A stretch of 64,000 bases of DNA from Hydrogeniiclostridium mannosilyticum (lineage in GTDB: Bacteria; Bacillota; Clostridia; Oscillospirales; Acutalibacteraceae), in assembly GCF_003268275.1 (NCBI RefSeq), contig NZ_QLYR01000003.1, positions 124,001-188,000 of the forward strand, given 5' to 3'. Numbering within the stretch: position 1 is the stretch's first letter; each line of letters starts with the position of its first letter. The notes under the pieces are model-generated. The model was not told the DNA's origin. It did not search any database and saw nothing but the letters and a program-made list of their open reading frames with translations. The translations under genes and the position numbers were made by a program. Shown in pieces: positions 14,471 to 23,693 of this stretch.

Positions 14471-15112
14471 TTATAGCTTTGAATAGCCGTAGCTGTTGAC
14501 AATCGCGTCGATCTTATGCTTTTCCCGGCAATCCGGACAGTCTTCAAACGAATAGGTGTGATAATTTGGGATGTCCTCCGCAGTAAAAATCGCATCGACA
14601 CGCACCCCCTGCTTTTCCTCGATCGCGCTAAACAGGGCAGAAATTGCCACAATATTGCCGCCGTAATATTTAATGCATTCCAGGCTTCTGTTGATGGTCT
14701 TCCCCGTTGTGGCCGATGCCACCAGCAGCAACACATTTTTATTCCACACCATCGGCTGGATATTATCTCTGAAAATAACCTGACCATTTGCGTTAAATTC
14801 CGGCGTTACCACACAAATATCGTTGTTGCCGCTCATCCCCATCACCGCAGAGCGGTTGAGCGCCTGTGCAAGAAAGCCCCCGATAATTTCGCAGCCATCC
14901 ATGCAGATAATGGTGTCAATCAGTGTGTTAGTCGCATATTTTTCGGCAAGCGCCTCCCCGGCCTCCAAGGCAGCTTTCATATGGTACTTAATGCCGGTCA
15001 TGTCAATGTAGTAATTAATGTGGGAATGGTTGGTTGCAAAGTGGCCCGGAATTACTTTAATTGAGATGTTTTTGTTCTTTCTGCTTTTAATTCTAATCGA
15101 TCTGCTTTCCAT
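14471..15112 (-). CDS. Orotate phosphoribosyltransferase-like protein
   Basis: 213-residue type I phosphoribosyltransferase fold. Near the middle, VLLLVASATTGKTINRSLECI is in the PRPP-binding-loop position; it keeps the TTGKT phosphate-binding end, but the acidic pair normally in front is replaced by alanine and serine. An upstream hydrophobic strand with IICMDGCEIIGGFLA gives the other side of the active site. CPDCREKHK near the C-terminus is a Cys-x-x-Cys pair that may bind zinc. The start is the ATG at 15112 behind GGGGAGATT; longer frames lack a ribosome-binding site. It stands alone, away from other pyr genes, so a salvage or regulatory role is as likely as UMP synthesis. Confidence 0.7.
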   Translation of the reverse strand: MESRSIRIKSRKNKNISIKVIPGHFATNHSHINYYIDMTGIKYHMKAALEAGEALAEKYATNTLIDTIICMDGCEIIGGFLAQALNRSAVMGMSGNNDICVVTPEFNANGQVIFRDNIQPMVWNKNVLLLVASATTGKTINRSLECIKYYGGNIVAISALFSAIEEKQGVRVDAIFTAEDIPNYHTYSFEDCPDCREKHKIDAIVNSYGYSKL

Positions 15113-15224
15113 AATCTCCCCACCCTTAACTTTTTTACTTAGCCTTAGGTTTATTATATCTGTTTTGATTAAAAAATACAACAAAAATATTATTTTATAG
15201 GTAGTTTTTCAATATATAAAAATA

Positions 15225-15250
15225 CGGCAACCCCAAACAGGGCTGCCGCA
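15225..15250 (-). terminator. Terminator of the HD-domain gene
   Basis: On the minus strand GCGGCA-GCCC-loop-GGGG-TTGCCGT is followed by ATTTTTATA, 11 bp after the stop codon. Confidence 0.75.
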
Positions 15251-15260
15251 GCAAACACAA

Positions 15261-15845
15261 TTACTTACGAACCTCGGAGGTACCTTGCTCACGCAGGTAT
15301 GTACTTTCTAAATCCGCTAGGTGCAGCTTCACCGCAATAGGATATTTTTCGTACGCCTGGCTGATTGCAAAGCTGCCTCCCCTGGCCGCATCGTCAAAAC
15401 CGCCCATATGCCAACGGATTGCCATCGCCTCACTGGTCTTCAGCCGCAAAAAACGTTCAATCAAAAAAACAGATTTCTCGCCATGTCCATATGGAAACAA
15501 ATCTTCTATTTGGTAAAAGGGCTTGCGCTCCCAGCTGCCGGTTTGTTCATTTTTTACATTGCGAAAGCTTTCCTTATAAAACTGTGCCTTGCAAACATCA
15601 TGCAGCAGCCCGCAGATGGCAAAGCTTTCTTCCGAGTCGGCTCCCTGTACAAAGTGCTTTTCCATCATGACTTGGTAAACCTTTACGCTGTGTTGAACCA
15701 AGCCGCCTAAACAAGCGCAGTGGTATTTTGAGCTGGCGGGCGCCGTAAAGAAATCTGTTTTCTGGAGCCACTCTAAAAATTGCTGGCTTCCCTCGCGTGT
15801 CACCTTATCCTGATAGATTTGAATAAACTCTTCTTTGTACCCCAT
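15261..15845 (-). CDS. HD-domain phosphohydrolase
   Basis: 194-residue HD-superfamily protein. Metal ligands appear in order: H at GGLVQHSVKVY (about residue 52), the HD pair in ICGLLHDVCKAQF (about 82-83), H at PYGHGEKSVF (about 119) and D at HLADLESTY (about 177). Proteins like this hydrolyse nucleotides or phosphodiesters; some are linked to tRNA or deoxynucleotide handling, and the substrate is not evident. It is a single gene with its own terminator, and the ATG follows GGAAAGGAATAG. Confidence 0.75.
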   Translation of the reverse strand: MGYKEEFIQIYQDKVTREGSQQFLEWLQKTDFFTAPASSKYHCACLGGLVQHSVKVYQVMMEKHFVQGADSEESFAICGLLHDVCKAQFYKESFRNVKNEQTGSWERKPFYQIEDLFPYGHGEKSVFLIERFLRLKTSEAMAIRWHMGGFDDAARGGSFAISQAYEKYPIAVKLHLADLESTYLREQGTSEVRK

Positions 15846-16202
15846 ATTCTATTCCTTTCCGTATCGTTAACTGCCAAAAGGCCGCGGTCCCCAGCCGCAG
15901 CTTCCTATAGCTATAAGCTCCCGGTCTTTGGCAAGGGCGCCAGTCATATGCTGACGGAACCCCCGCGCATAAAACCGCCAAAGGGTTTCTCTGGCGCAGG
16001 CCAGAAATATATTTATGATTATAACATAAAAATCCAGGCAATTAAACGTTTTGGAAATAGAAAGATCCTTTTATCAAAATATTGCTTTTCCCAAGCTTCT
16101 ATGCTAAAATGCAGGTAATTTGCGATGCCCAAACAATGCTGCAAGCCACCTCTATTTTACAGCTGCCACTGAAAACTAACGACAAGCTTTTGGGGAATTG
16201 CC
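15846..16202. other. 357-bp intergenic region
   Basis: Between divergent HD and AraC genes. AT-rich around 16000-16100. I see no convincing promoter, RNA or gene relic in it; the short frames are random. Confidence 0.4.
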
Positions 16203-17068
16203 ATGTTAAATTATTGTTTAGATCTCATCGAAAAATCCCGCTGGTTTGTATCTGCTCCCAGCATTTCAAGGCCCTCCTTTCCTTTTTCCGCCTCGGAAGC
16301 CGGCCTTTTTTACGCTGGGCCCCGTTATTTCACGGAGCGCTCTGAAAAAGATAATTACCTGCTGCTGTTCACCTTGGCTGGTATGGGAGAGTCCATACGC
16401 CTCGAGGTGATTTTGAATTGCACACAGGCCAGGCTGCCCTGATTGACTGCATGGATTACCATTTGTACCGAACGGCCTCCAAGAAATCCTGGACATTTTT
16501 ATGGGCACATATCGACCGGAATGGCGTTTCCTGCTATGCGCCGCTCCTGTTTCAGGACCGGAATGACGCCATTACCCTGAACGATCCGGAGCGCTTTACA
16601 GCCGACTTTCAAGCCCTGTGTTACGCCATTGAACAGGATGTGCTTTTTTCACATGCTGATATTAGCAACAGACTTTCTTCCATGGTGACACACCTCCTTT
16701 CGTCCTACCTTTTCCCTGAGGGGCACGGCGGGGAAAATCCTGACATTGAGCAGGCGCGCAAATACATTCAGCTTCACTGTGCCGAGGCGCTGACCATGGA
16801 TGAGGTCGCAAAGCAGTTTCATTTCTCGAAATACCATTTTATCCGTCTTTTTAAAAAGCAGGTCGGACTGCCGCCGTATGAATATCTCATTGGCTGTCGA
16901 ATCCGCCTAAGCAAAAAATTGTTGTGCAATACATCGGAAAGTATTTCGGCTATTGCCATCCAAGTCGGTTTTTCCAGTGAGAGCAATTTTATTCACCAAT
17001 TCCGCACTACAGTCGGCATCACCCCGGGTGTATTCCGCAAAAACAGCTGGAATTTCTCCGCCGATTAA
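16203..17068 (+). pseudogene. AraC-family regulator with a one-base frameshift
   Basis: Codes for a 288-residue AraC-type regulator if one lesion is repaired. The first part (MLNYCLDLIEKSRWF... to LLLFTLAGMGE) is read from the ATG at 16203. At about 16390 the homology jumps to the next frame and continues as HTPRGDFELHTGQAALIDC, running to 17068. The usual cupin-like sensor is thus split, while the C-terminal double helix-turn-helix is complete (TMDEVAKQFHFSKYHF and ISAIAIQVGFSSESNFIHQF). One base appears to be missing. It may be a true pseudogene or a sequence error. The HTH half could still be translated from the TTG at 16418, but has no ribosome-binding site. The controlled genes are unknown. 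Confidence 0.8.
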
Positions 17069-17093
17069 ACGCTGAATTTCCACCAGCTACTAA

Positions 17094-17125
17094 AAAACAC
17101 CCAAGTTTTTACACTTGGGTGTTTT
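17094..17125. terminator. Bidirectional terminator behind the AraC gene
   Basis: AAAACACCCAAGT and ACTTGGGTGTTTT form a perfect 13-bp stem with a 6-nt loop and T-runs on both strands; it serves the convergent genes on either side. Confidence 0.9.
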
Positions 17126-17158
17126 CAACCTGCCTTTTTGCCGCCACGCCAAAAACGG

Positions 17159-17371
17159 TCAAGTACCTAATGTAGATAAAACCTCTTTGACGGTTTTGCC
17201 AGAGGTCTGAATTGCCTCATACAGCATCCCCATTTCTTTGCTCTTCTTTTCCTCCAAAAGCTTTTTACGCTGTACTTCCAATTCCTTGATGCTGCTTTTA
17301 TGCCTGGTAATCTGCATTTCTATTTTTTGCAGCTCTTCAACATAGTTGACGGGCTTTTTTGGCCTTGCCAT
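17159..17371 (-). CDS. Small basic coiled-coil protein
   Basis: 70-residue protein with start ATG at 17371, nine bases behind AAAAAAGGAG. It opens with MARPKKPVNYVEELQKIEMQ, continues as a lysine- and glutamate-rich coiled coil (SIKELEVQRKKLLEEKKSKE) and ends in a short helix (IQTSGKTVKEVLSTLG). It resembles small conserved proteins of Clostridia of unknown function, some of which have an H-NS-like C-terminal signature. No enzyme motif. It may bind nucleic acid. It is single, between a terminator and the kinase gene. Confidence 0.6.
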   Translation of the reverse strand: MARPKKPVNYVEELQKIEMQITRHKSSIKELEVQRKKLLEEKKSKEMGMLYEAIQTSGKTVKEVLSTLGT

Positions 17372-17444
17372 TGAAACCAACTCCTTTTTTAATTTTTTAG
17401 CTTACTACTAAGTATAGCAATGGCAAGGATGGAATATGCAGTAT

Positions 17445-18371
17445 TTACAAAGTTTTTAACAAGTTCTCCACTTCGTTTCTTGTTGGAACAGAAGCTTGTG
17501 CGCCTTTTCTGGAAACAGCAATAGAGGAGGCCGCATTGGCAAAAGCCACCGCCTCGTCCACGCTTTTACCTTCCGCAAGGCCAACGACAAAAGCGCCGTT
17601 AAAGGTATCCCCCGCAGCGGTTGTATCCACTGCCTTTGCCGGAATTGAGGGGTAGAGTTTCGCACCTGTCTGGTTAATCAGCATCGCGCCTTTTTCACCC
17701 AAGGTGACCAATACGTTCCGAACGCCAAAGGACAGCAGGCGTTTACCTGCCAGCTGGACATTTTCCATACTGTCCGTCGGCAATCCGCTCAGTTTGGCCA
17801 GTTCGGTTTCGTTCGGCGTTATATAATCAACACAACGATAGGCTTCTTCCTGAATGACCCCATAATCTGGAGCCGGGGCAGGGTTCAGCACCACGGTTTT
17901 TCCCAATTCTTTCGCATATTTCATCGCCTCCCATATGCCGGTATAGGGGATTTCCATTTGTATTAACAGGAAATCAGCATGCTCAAAAAGCGCCCGCTTC
18001 GTTTTAAGGTACTCCCCATCACAGGACTGGTTGGCACCGGGAACAACAACAATATTGTTTCTACCCTCAGCATCCACATAAATAAACGCCGTTCCTGTCG
18101 GCTGAGCAGCGTCCTCCTTGACCTGTGTGACATCCACGCCAATTTCATTCATATTATCAAGCATTCGCTTTCCAAATGCATCACAGCCTACAGCAGCCAG
18201 GAACGCGACTCCTTCCCCCAAACGGCCGCAGGCAAATGCCTGGTTTGCCCCTTTTCCGCCGAGAGACTGCATGAAAGACTCCCCCAAAATAGTCTCTCCC
18301 ACCGACGGCATATAGGGGACCTTTACTACTAAATCCATGTTAGCACTGCCAACTACTAATATTTTCTTCAT
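17445..18371 (-). CDS. rbsK: Ribokinase (PfkB family)
   Basis: 308-residue PfkB sugar kinase. The N-terminal signature GSANMDLVVKVPYMPSVGET and GGKGANQAFACGRLG (residues about 8-52) and the C-terminal active-site signature DTTAAGDTFNGAFVVGL with the catalytic Asp at about 254 are both present. These residues and the length are typical of ribokinase, which makes ribose 5-phosphate. No ribose transporter or RbsR is nearby, so nucleoside salvage is a reasonable alternative role. Start ATG at 18371 follows GGAGGAATCAGA. Monocistronic. Confidence 0.88.
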   Translation of the reverse strand: MKKILVVGSANMDLVVKVPYMPSVGETILGESFMQSLGGKGANQAFACGRLGEGVAFLAAVGCDAFGKRMLDNMNEIGVDVTQVKEDAAQPTGTAFIYVDAEGRNNIVVVPGANQSCDGEYLKTKRALFEHADFLLIQMEIPYTGIWEAMKYAKELGKTVVLNPAPAPDYGVIQEEAYRCVDYITPNETELAKLSGLPTDSMENVQLAGKRLLSFGVRNVLVTLGEKGAMLINQTGAKLYPSIPAKAVDTTAAGDTFNGAFVVGLAEGKSVDEAVAFANAASSIAVSRKGAQASVPTRNEVENLLKTL

Positions 18372-18493
18372 TCTGATTCCTCCAAAACCTTATTGAATCG
18401 AGTATTATAAAGCCAGTTATAAGTATAACGAAGATTGCTCTATCTTGCAACCTGGAAATTGTTTCTACTTTTAATAATCGCAAAAAGGCACTA

Positions 18494-18533
18494 AAAAACC
18501 ACAGCAGTCCAAAAGGATCCCGCTGTGGTTTTT
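18494..18533. terminator. Terminator behind the cdaA-cdaR operon
   Basis: AAAAACCACAGC and GCTGTGGTTTTT form a 12-bp stem with long T-runs on both strands. On the minus strand it lies about 125 bp behind cdaR; nothing convincing is seen between 18541 and 18656. Confidence 0.85.
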
Positions 18534-18656
18534 ATAGTACCTCATTGTCAAAAGGTTTTCACCCTTTTTGCAATAACAGAATACCGGCTTAGGGGCCGCC
18601 GCCTCTTATCTATTCCGCCGTCATTCACCAAGTATGCGCCCTGCCCTTTAACATCA

Positions 18657-19943
18657 TTACTGCTTTTGCAGCGAGACGTTTACCGTGTAGACACCATAAG
18701 CCCAGCACTTCGTTCCACCGGATATACCGAAAGAAACCGGCGCTTCCGTGTGGCCTGCCACTTCCTTTCCAGATAAATCCACCTGGCCAATAATATTATC
18801 CGCTGTTAGATCCTCTAGTTGATCCTCAGGGCCGACTACAATAATTGCGACCGAATCAGAAAGCACACTGGCTGTATAACCGTTTTCCACATTGTTCGTC
18901 TTAAAATTACTGACCACCAGCCGTTTAGTCGTATACCCCTCCAGGTTCAGCGTAACCTGTACGCTGTTTACCGAGCGCAAATTTCTAAAGCCTGACGGCA
19001 GACTAATCGGCACCTCAAAGGTGTTATTATCCGGACTGATTGATGAAAAATCAATGGGGTCCAAATTAATAGCCTGGTTCGCGGCAAAAAGCTCCTCCGT
19101 CCCTGCAAGTTCAATCTGTGACGGTGATATTTTAACCGCATCCGCACCTAAGACAAGCCCCGCCGGCTGATTGGTAAAGTTCACCACAAAAGGCACGCTT
19201 TTTCGCAACAAAACCGGAAGCGTAACCTCGGCTTTTTCCGCGCTCAAGGTAAGCCGGTCGTCCTCTATTTGGTTGCCGTTTGCATCCAGCAGGGTAAGAT
19301 TCGACGTAAATTTTTTAGACTCCTGAATATTACCAAGGTCTATTTCATCCGTAATAACCTTAGAGATATTGTCCACCGCAGTCTTCGGGCCTGAAATCGT
19401 CACAGAGTCCGGACTGGCTGTCGCTTCACTGATAAAGTAATTCTCAGCCGTGGAGGCCGTGACGCCCGTTGTAGAAATAGGAAAAGATTTTTCAGCGGAA
19501 TAATCCACATCAAGGGTTAAAATGGAGGGCTCCACCTTGTCAATTTCAACATCTGTCACATAGCCCTTAAAACGGACATTCAGGGTAGCCAGATAGCTCC
19601 CCGGCCCGCTTACTGCCTGCTGAACCTGTGTGGTCACCTCTATATCCTCCGCTTTAATGGAGCGCACGGACAGGCTGTTTCCCTTTAAATATACCGTAAC
19701 CTTCTGCTCGGTAGGGGTAAAAACCTTCAGACCTGTTCCCTGGGCAGACTCGGGCAGCTGAATAGTCGCCGGGACATCCCGAATAACCACCGGAAAGTTC
19801 TCCGTATTGTTAAATGCCATGAAAAACCACAGGATAAGTGCCGCAAGCAAAGAAAAAGCCATGACAAACTTATTGTTATAGAAGAGGCCGCCGATATGAA
19901 AGCTCTTCTTTTTACGCGCTTTTTTTTCAGCTGTTTTATTCAT
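18657..19943 (-). CDS. cdaR: YbbR-domain protein, CdaA regulator
   Basis: 428 residues. A basic N-terminus is followed by one membrane segment (KFVMAFSLLAALILWFFMAF, about residues 26-45), then a large extracytoplasmic part made of tandem YbbR repeats. YbbR proteins bind the diadenylate cyclase CdaA and modulate c-di-AMP formation, in line with the 4-bp overlap with cdaA. The glmM gene that usually follows in Bacillus is not here. The region after residue 400 ends in a short Lys-Gln tail, and the length is within the family's usual range. Confidence 0.88.
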   Translation of the reverse strand: MNKTAEKKARKKKSFHIGGLFYNNKFVMAFSLLAALILWFFMAFNNTENFPVVIRDVPATIQLPESAQGTGLKVFTPTEQKVTVYLKGNSLSVRSIKAEDIEVTTQVQQAVSGPGSYLATLNVRFKGYVTDVEIDKVEPSILTLDVDYSAEKSFPISTTGVTASTAENYFISEATASPDSVTISGPKTAVDNISKVITDEIDLGNIQESKKFTSNLTLLDANGNQIEDDRLTLSAEKAEVTLPVLLRKSVPFVVNFTNQPAGLVLGADAVKISPSQIELAGTEELFAANQAINLDPIDFSSISPDNNTFEVPISLPSGFRNLRSVNSVQVTLNLEGYTTKRLVVSNFKTNNVENGYTASVLSDSVAIIVVGPEDQLEDLTADNIIGQVDLSGKEVAGHTEAPVSFGISGGTKCWAYGVYTVNVSLQKQ

Positions 19944-20809
19944 GATTTTTTCGCCTTTCTGAATGACGGAATCTTTTTTTGCGTTTTTGGTTCACTGGAC
20001 GAGCTCAAATACTCCTCCAGCGCATTCTGCAGTGTCTCCCGCGTATAGTTCCGTGTTAGTACCCCGTTAAGGGCCATCGAAATCTGACCCGTTTCCTCCG
20101 ACACAATCACAATAACCGCATCTGAGTTTTCGCTCATACCAATGGCAGCGCGGTGGCGGGTGCCCAGCTCAAGGCTTACCTTATTGCTTTTAGTCAGCGG
20201 CAGAATGCAGCCGGCAGCATACACCATCCCGTCCCGAATAACCATTGCTCCGTCATGCAGCGGCGCTTTATTAAAAAAGATATTGCAGATAAGCTGCTGT
20301 GAGGGAATTGCATCCACGACCGTTCCGGTATTAATAATATCCCCCAGCTTGGTCTCCCGCTCAATTACCATTAAAGCGCCTGTTTTTCGTTCCTGCAAAT
20401 AAGCGGCAGAATCCACCACAGCAGAAATGCAGCGCTGCTTTTTTTCTTTCTGCTTTTCTTCTTCCTTATTCAGCAGCCCCAGCTTTTTCCCAAAATTATT
20501 GCGCCCCATCTGTTCAAGCGCCCTACGAATTTCAGGCTGAAATATAATTAACAGTGCAATTACACTAAAGTTAAAAAAGTAGCTTAAAATGGTCTTCATC
20601 ATGTTCATAGAGAAGATGTTTGCTACAATCCAAATACCCAGCAGTAAAATAATACCTTTTACCAACTGCTCGGCACGGGTTTCGCGAATCAACTTAATCC
20701 CACTGAAAATGATGAAGGAAACCAGCAGAACATCAAGAGCAGATGAAATATTGAAAGAAGACAGCAGACTTAAAAACTGGCTCCATAAAGACGAGATATA
20801 TTCAAACAT
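19940..20809 (-). CDS. cdaA: Diadenylate cyclase CdaA
   Basis: 289 residues. Three N-terminal membrane helices (about 20-40, 50-68, 75-90) lead into the DAC catalytic domain. The signature residues are both seen: DGA at 186-188 (APLHDGAMVIRDG) and RHR at 218-220 (LGTRHRAAIG). It condenses two ATP into c-di-AMP, which controls potassium and osmolyte balance in Firmicutes. It overlaps cdaR by four bases, so both proteins are coupled in translation. The ATG lies behind GGAAGGAAG. The C-terminus is a basic tail. Confidence 0.93.
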   Translation of the reverse strand: MFEYISSLWSQFLSLLSSFNISSALDVLLVSFIIFSGIKLIRETRAEQLVKGIILLLGIWIVANIFSMNMMKTILSYFFNFSVIALLIIFQPEIRRALEQMGRNNFGKKLGLLNKEEEKQKEKKQRCISAVVDSAAYLQERKTGALMVIERETKLGDIINTGTVVDAIPSQQLICNIFFNKAPLHDGAMVIRDGMVYAAGCILPLTKSNKVSLELGTRHRAAIGMSENSDAVIVIVSEETGQISMALNGVLTRNYTRETLQNALEEYLSSSSEPKTQKKIPSFRKAKKS

Positions 20810-20905
20810 CGCCTGTACTTCCTTCCCAAATCGTTTTACATCACGTTAAAACACACGATGATCGTTCTCTTTATTGTACCATATTCCGGTACACATGCAA
20901 ACATT

Positions 20906-22051
20906 TTATATCCGTTTTTTCATGATTTTCTCGACCGCATCCCCTGCAGCGATAATATCGCTTCGGCGCGTAAAGACTGACGGGCAAACCCTGACAGCCC
21001 CTTGATCCAAGGTGCCCATCGCCTGATGTGCGCTTTTTGAGCAATGGATTCCTGCACGCACAGCCACACCCTGCTTGGCAAGCTTTTCTCCGACCGTCTC
21101 ACTTTCCATAGCGCCGATGTTAAAGGAGAGAACCGGTGCAAACCAGGGGTCCTGCGGCTCGGGCGTATATAGTTTAACCCCCTCTAAGCTTTGCAGCCTG
21201 CGGTACAGCTGGCGCAAGAGCTCCAGCTCATGGGTGCGTACCCGGTCAATCCCCTTAGACCTCACAAAGGCCAGCCCTGCACGAATGCCGGATATTCCCG
21301 CGACGTTCGGCGTTCCGCTTTCCAACCTGTCCGGCATGGTGTCCGGCTGAACCAGTGAAGCCGACATCGTCCCTGTACCGCCCTCAATAATGGTTTTCAG
21401 CTGCGTTCCCCTTGTTGTCAATAAAAGCCCTGTGCCCATCGGTGCATAAAGGCCCTTATGGGAAGCCACGCATAAATAATCGAACCCGTCCGTCATGGAA
21501 ATGGGCAATACACCTGCGGACTGCGCACAATCCACACACATTGGAATTTCATACTGGTGTGCCAAGGCCGCAATGCGCTCTACCGGAAGCCGGATTCCCC
21601 ACACATTGGAGGCATGCATGCAGATAATCAACGCTGTGTTGGGCTGCAAGGCTTTTCTGAAATTGTCCACAGTAGCGTCGTTATCTCCTAAAACCACCTC
21701 GGCCTGTGCATAGGTTATTTTTCTCTCGGCAAGCGCCTGCAGCGGGCGCATAACAGCATTGTGCTCCAGGTTAGAGGTCACAACGTGGTCTCCGGGTTTT
21801 AACAAACCTTTTAAAACAAAATTAATTGCCTCTGTGCAATTCAGTGTAAACGCCACACACTCCGGCCCCGGCGCTCCAAAAAATTCTGCTGCCTCAACGC
21901 GGGTACGATAAATCTCTTCTGCAGCGGCGATACTCATAGCATGCCCAGAACGCCCCGGATTGGCGCCAAGCATCCGCATGGACCTGTCAACCGCCTGGAT
22001 AACCGAAAGCGGTTTTGGGAAAGTCGTCGCGGCATTATCCAAATAAATCAT
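20906..22051 (-). CDS. PLP-dependent class V aminotransferase (cysteine desulfurase-like)
   Basis: 381-residue enzyme beginning YLDNAATTFPKP, the typical start of the cysteine desulfurase / selenocysteine lyase group. The PLP-binding lysine is in CVASHKGLYAPMGTG (about residue 200), and the mobile-loop Cys is in AGIHCSKSAHQ at about 338. This matches the subgroup often called EF2568-type, which is found with DUF3343 proteins. It probably removes sulfur or selenium from cysteine or selenocysteine. The start overlaps the stop of the DUF3343 gene by 4 bp, so the pair works together. Confidence 0.82.
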   Translation of the reverse strand: MIYLDNAATTFPKPLSVIQAVDRSMRMLGANPGRSGHAMSIAAAEEIYRTRVEAAEFFGAPGPECVAFTLNCTEAINFVLKGLLKPGDHVVTSNLEHNAVMRPLQALAERKITYAQAEVVLGDNDATVDNFRKALQPNTALIICMHASNVWGIRLPVERIAALAHQYEIPMCVDCAQSAGVLPISMTDGFDYLCVASHKGLYAPMGTGLLLTTRGTQLKTIIEGGTGTMSASLVQPDTMPDRLESGTPNVAGISGIRAGLAFVRSKGIDRVRTHELELLRQLYRRLQSLEGVKLYTPEPQDPWFAPVLSFNIGAMESETVGEKLAKQGVAVRAGIHCSKSAHQAMGTLDQGAVRVCPSVFTRRSDIIAAGDAVEKIMKKRI

Positions 22052-22275
22052 AGCGCCCCCACCCTTTCCGCGCGGCCCAAAACACGAATGCCCGCCCTTT
22101 CAAGAATAGCCTGCGCCTCATCCGTACGGCTGGGTACAAAAACCCCATAACCACAGCCGGCGTCTTCTCTATGCTGTGCCCGTTCTACATAGGCCTTGAT
22201 GCCATTGCGAAACAAAACATCTCGCGCCTTCATGGCATATGTGATTGAGCTTACCAATATCAACGGTTTATTCAC
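22048..22275 (-). CDS. DUF3343 protein, putative Se/S carrier
   Basis: 75-residue DUF3343 family protein. The core shows SSITYAMKARDVLFRNGIKA and CGYGVFVPSRTDEAQAIL, with a conserved Cys in AGCGYG (about residue 41), the position suggested to carry sulfur or selenium. It overlaps the following class V aminotransferase by 4 bp. This gene pair recurs in anaerobes and is thought to deliver activated Se or S to enzymes such as selenium-dependent hydroxylases. No selenium gene such as selD or selA is in the window, so the exact role is open. Confidence 0.75.
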   Translation of the reverse strand: MNKPLILVSSITYAMKARDVLFRNGIKAYVERAQHREDAGCGYGVFVPSRTDEAQAILERAGIRVLGRAERVGAL

Positions 22276-22399
22276 CGGTAATCACCTCTCTGTTAGTTAT
22301 AGCCCTCATTGACAGCGGCCCGCCATGCAGGCCAAATAAAATCAATTTTTAGAGAACATGTTTACTAACAGAATATGCGGTGGATAGGGTGCTGGTGTT

Positions 22400-23578
22400 C
22401 TAATTCTCCTGCAGAAGGCACACGGCGTGAGCAGCAATCCCCTGCCCCAGGCCGGTGAAGCCAAGGCCTTCTTCAGTCGTTGCTTTTACGCTGACCTGGA
22501 TCGGCGAAATGCCGCAGGCATGCGCAATATTCTCTCTCATCTGAATAATATACGGCGCCAATTTAGGCGCCTGCGCAAGCACCGTTGAGTCAATGTTGAC
22601 AATGGAATAGTCCTTTTCCGCAAGCCGCCCGGCCACCACAGCCAATAGCTTCATGCTGTCCGCATCCTTCCACTGCGCATCTGTATCCGGGAATAGCTTT
22701 CCAATATCGCCCATCGACGCAGCACCCAAAAGGGCATCGGCTATGGCGTGTGCCAACACGTCGGCATCCGAATGCCCTAAAAGTCCTTTTTCATAAGGAA
22801 TGCACACGCCGCCCAGGATAAGACGGCGTTTTTCCGCTAGTCTGTGCACATCATAGCCGTTACCTATCCTCATCATGGCGGCCTCCCTTTTCTTCAAACG
22901 CTTTTGTAAAATAGCCTGTGCTACTAAAAGATCTGTCGGTGTCGTCAGCTTTATATTTTCATCATTACCCAAAAGAAGATGGACCGGATTTCCCCGCTGC
23001 TCCCACAGCTGACAGTCGTCCGTGTACTCTCTGCCCTCCTTCACCGCACACTCAAGTGCACACAAAAATGCTGCCCGTGGAAAAACCTGCGGCGTTTGAA
23101 CCGCCCACAGACTTGCACGCACCGGGGTTCCCGCCACCATACAGCCTTCCCCCACGGTCTTAATGGTGTCCTTAACCCGTACGGCAAGTGCCGAGGCACC
23201 GTGTTGGGCCGCATCGGCAATGACCCGGTTGATTTCATCTGCTGTAATCAGTAACCGCGCCCCATCGTGAACGGCAACTATTTCAGCCGTTTCAGAGGCG
23301 GCCCTTACCCCTGCCAGTACAGACTGCTGCCGGCTTTCGCCCCCGGTTACACAGCAAACCTTTTTCGATTTGCACGCCTGCCCGGCGAGTAGCAATATTT
23401 TCTCCTGCTCGTCGGGGCGTGCGACCACAATGATCTCTGAAACCGATTCAGCCTGGTCAAAAGCCTTTAATGTATAAGACAGAGCCGGTTCACCATAGAA
23501 GGCCACCAATTGTTTGGGTATGCCCATACGGGTCGAATTTCCGGCCGCTACAATAACAGCGCTGCAATTTTGAGACAT
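22400..23578 (-). CDS. ispDF: IspDF bifunctional isoprenoid enzyme
   Basis: 392-residue fusion for the MEP pathway. Residues 1-230 are IspD, 2-C-methyl-D-erythritol 4-phosphate cytidylyltransferase ([13 protein letters not shown] at 11-23, [11 protein letters not shown] near 103). Residues 235-392 are IspF, the 2,4-cyclodiphosphate synthase (NGYDVHRL with metal ligands D243 and H245, then [13 protein letters not shown], and the end signature [15 protein letters not shown]). The start ATG at 23578 follows GGAGGGACC; an upstream in-frame extension has no support. Fused IspDF is known in several bacteria, including some Clostridia. The middle enzyme IspE is not nearby. Confidence 0.93.
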   Translation of the reverse strand: MSQNCSAVIVAAGNSTRMGIPKQLVAFYGEPALSYTLKAFDQAESVSEIIVVARPDEQEKILLLAGQACKSKKVCCVTGGESRQQSVLAGVRAASETAEIVAVHDGARLLITADEINRVIADAAQHGASALAVRVKDTIKTVGEGCMVAGTPVRASLWAVQTPQVFPRAAFLCALECAVKEGREYTDDCQLWEQRGNPVHLLLGNDENIKLTTPTDLLVAQAILQKRLKKREAAMMRIGNGYDVHRLAEKRRLILGGVCIPYEKGLLGHSDADVLAHAIADALLGAASMGDIGKLFPDTDAQWKDADSMKLLAVVAGRLAEKDYSIVNIDSTVLAQAPKLAPYIIQMRENIAHACGISPIQVSVKATTEEGLGFTGLGQGIAAHAVCLLQEN

Positions 23579-23634
23579 GCTCGGTCCCTCCTTCAGTCCG
23601 TATTTTATCCAATCTATTGCTACATGAAAGAAAA

Positions 23635-23671
23635 AGATATTCAACAAACCGCCAGCGTTTATTGAATATCT
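23635..23671 (-). terminator. Terminator behind the sugar-nucleotide dehydratase gene
   Basis: On the minus strand AGATATTCAATAAAC and GTTTGTTGAATATCT form a 15-bp stem with one G-T pair, a short loop and a TTTTTC tail; it sits 22 bp after the stop codon and upstream of ispDF. Confidence 0.8.
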
Positions 23672-23693
23672 CTATGATCGTTTTTAGAACCGC

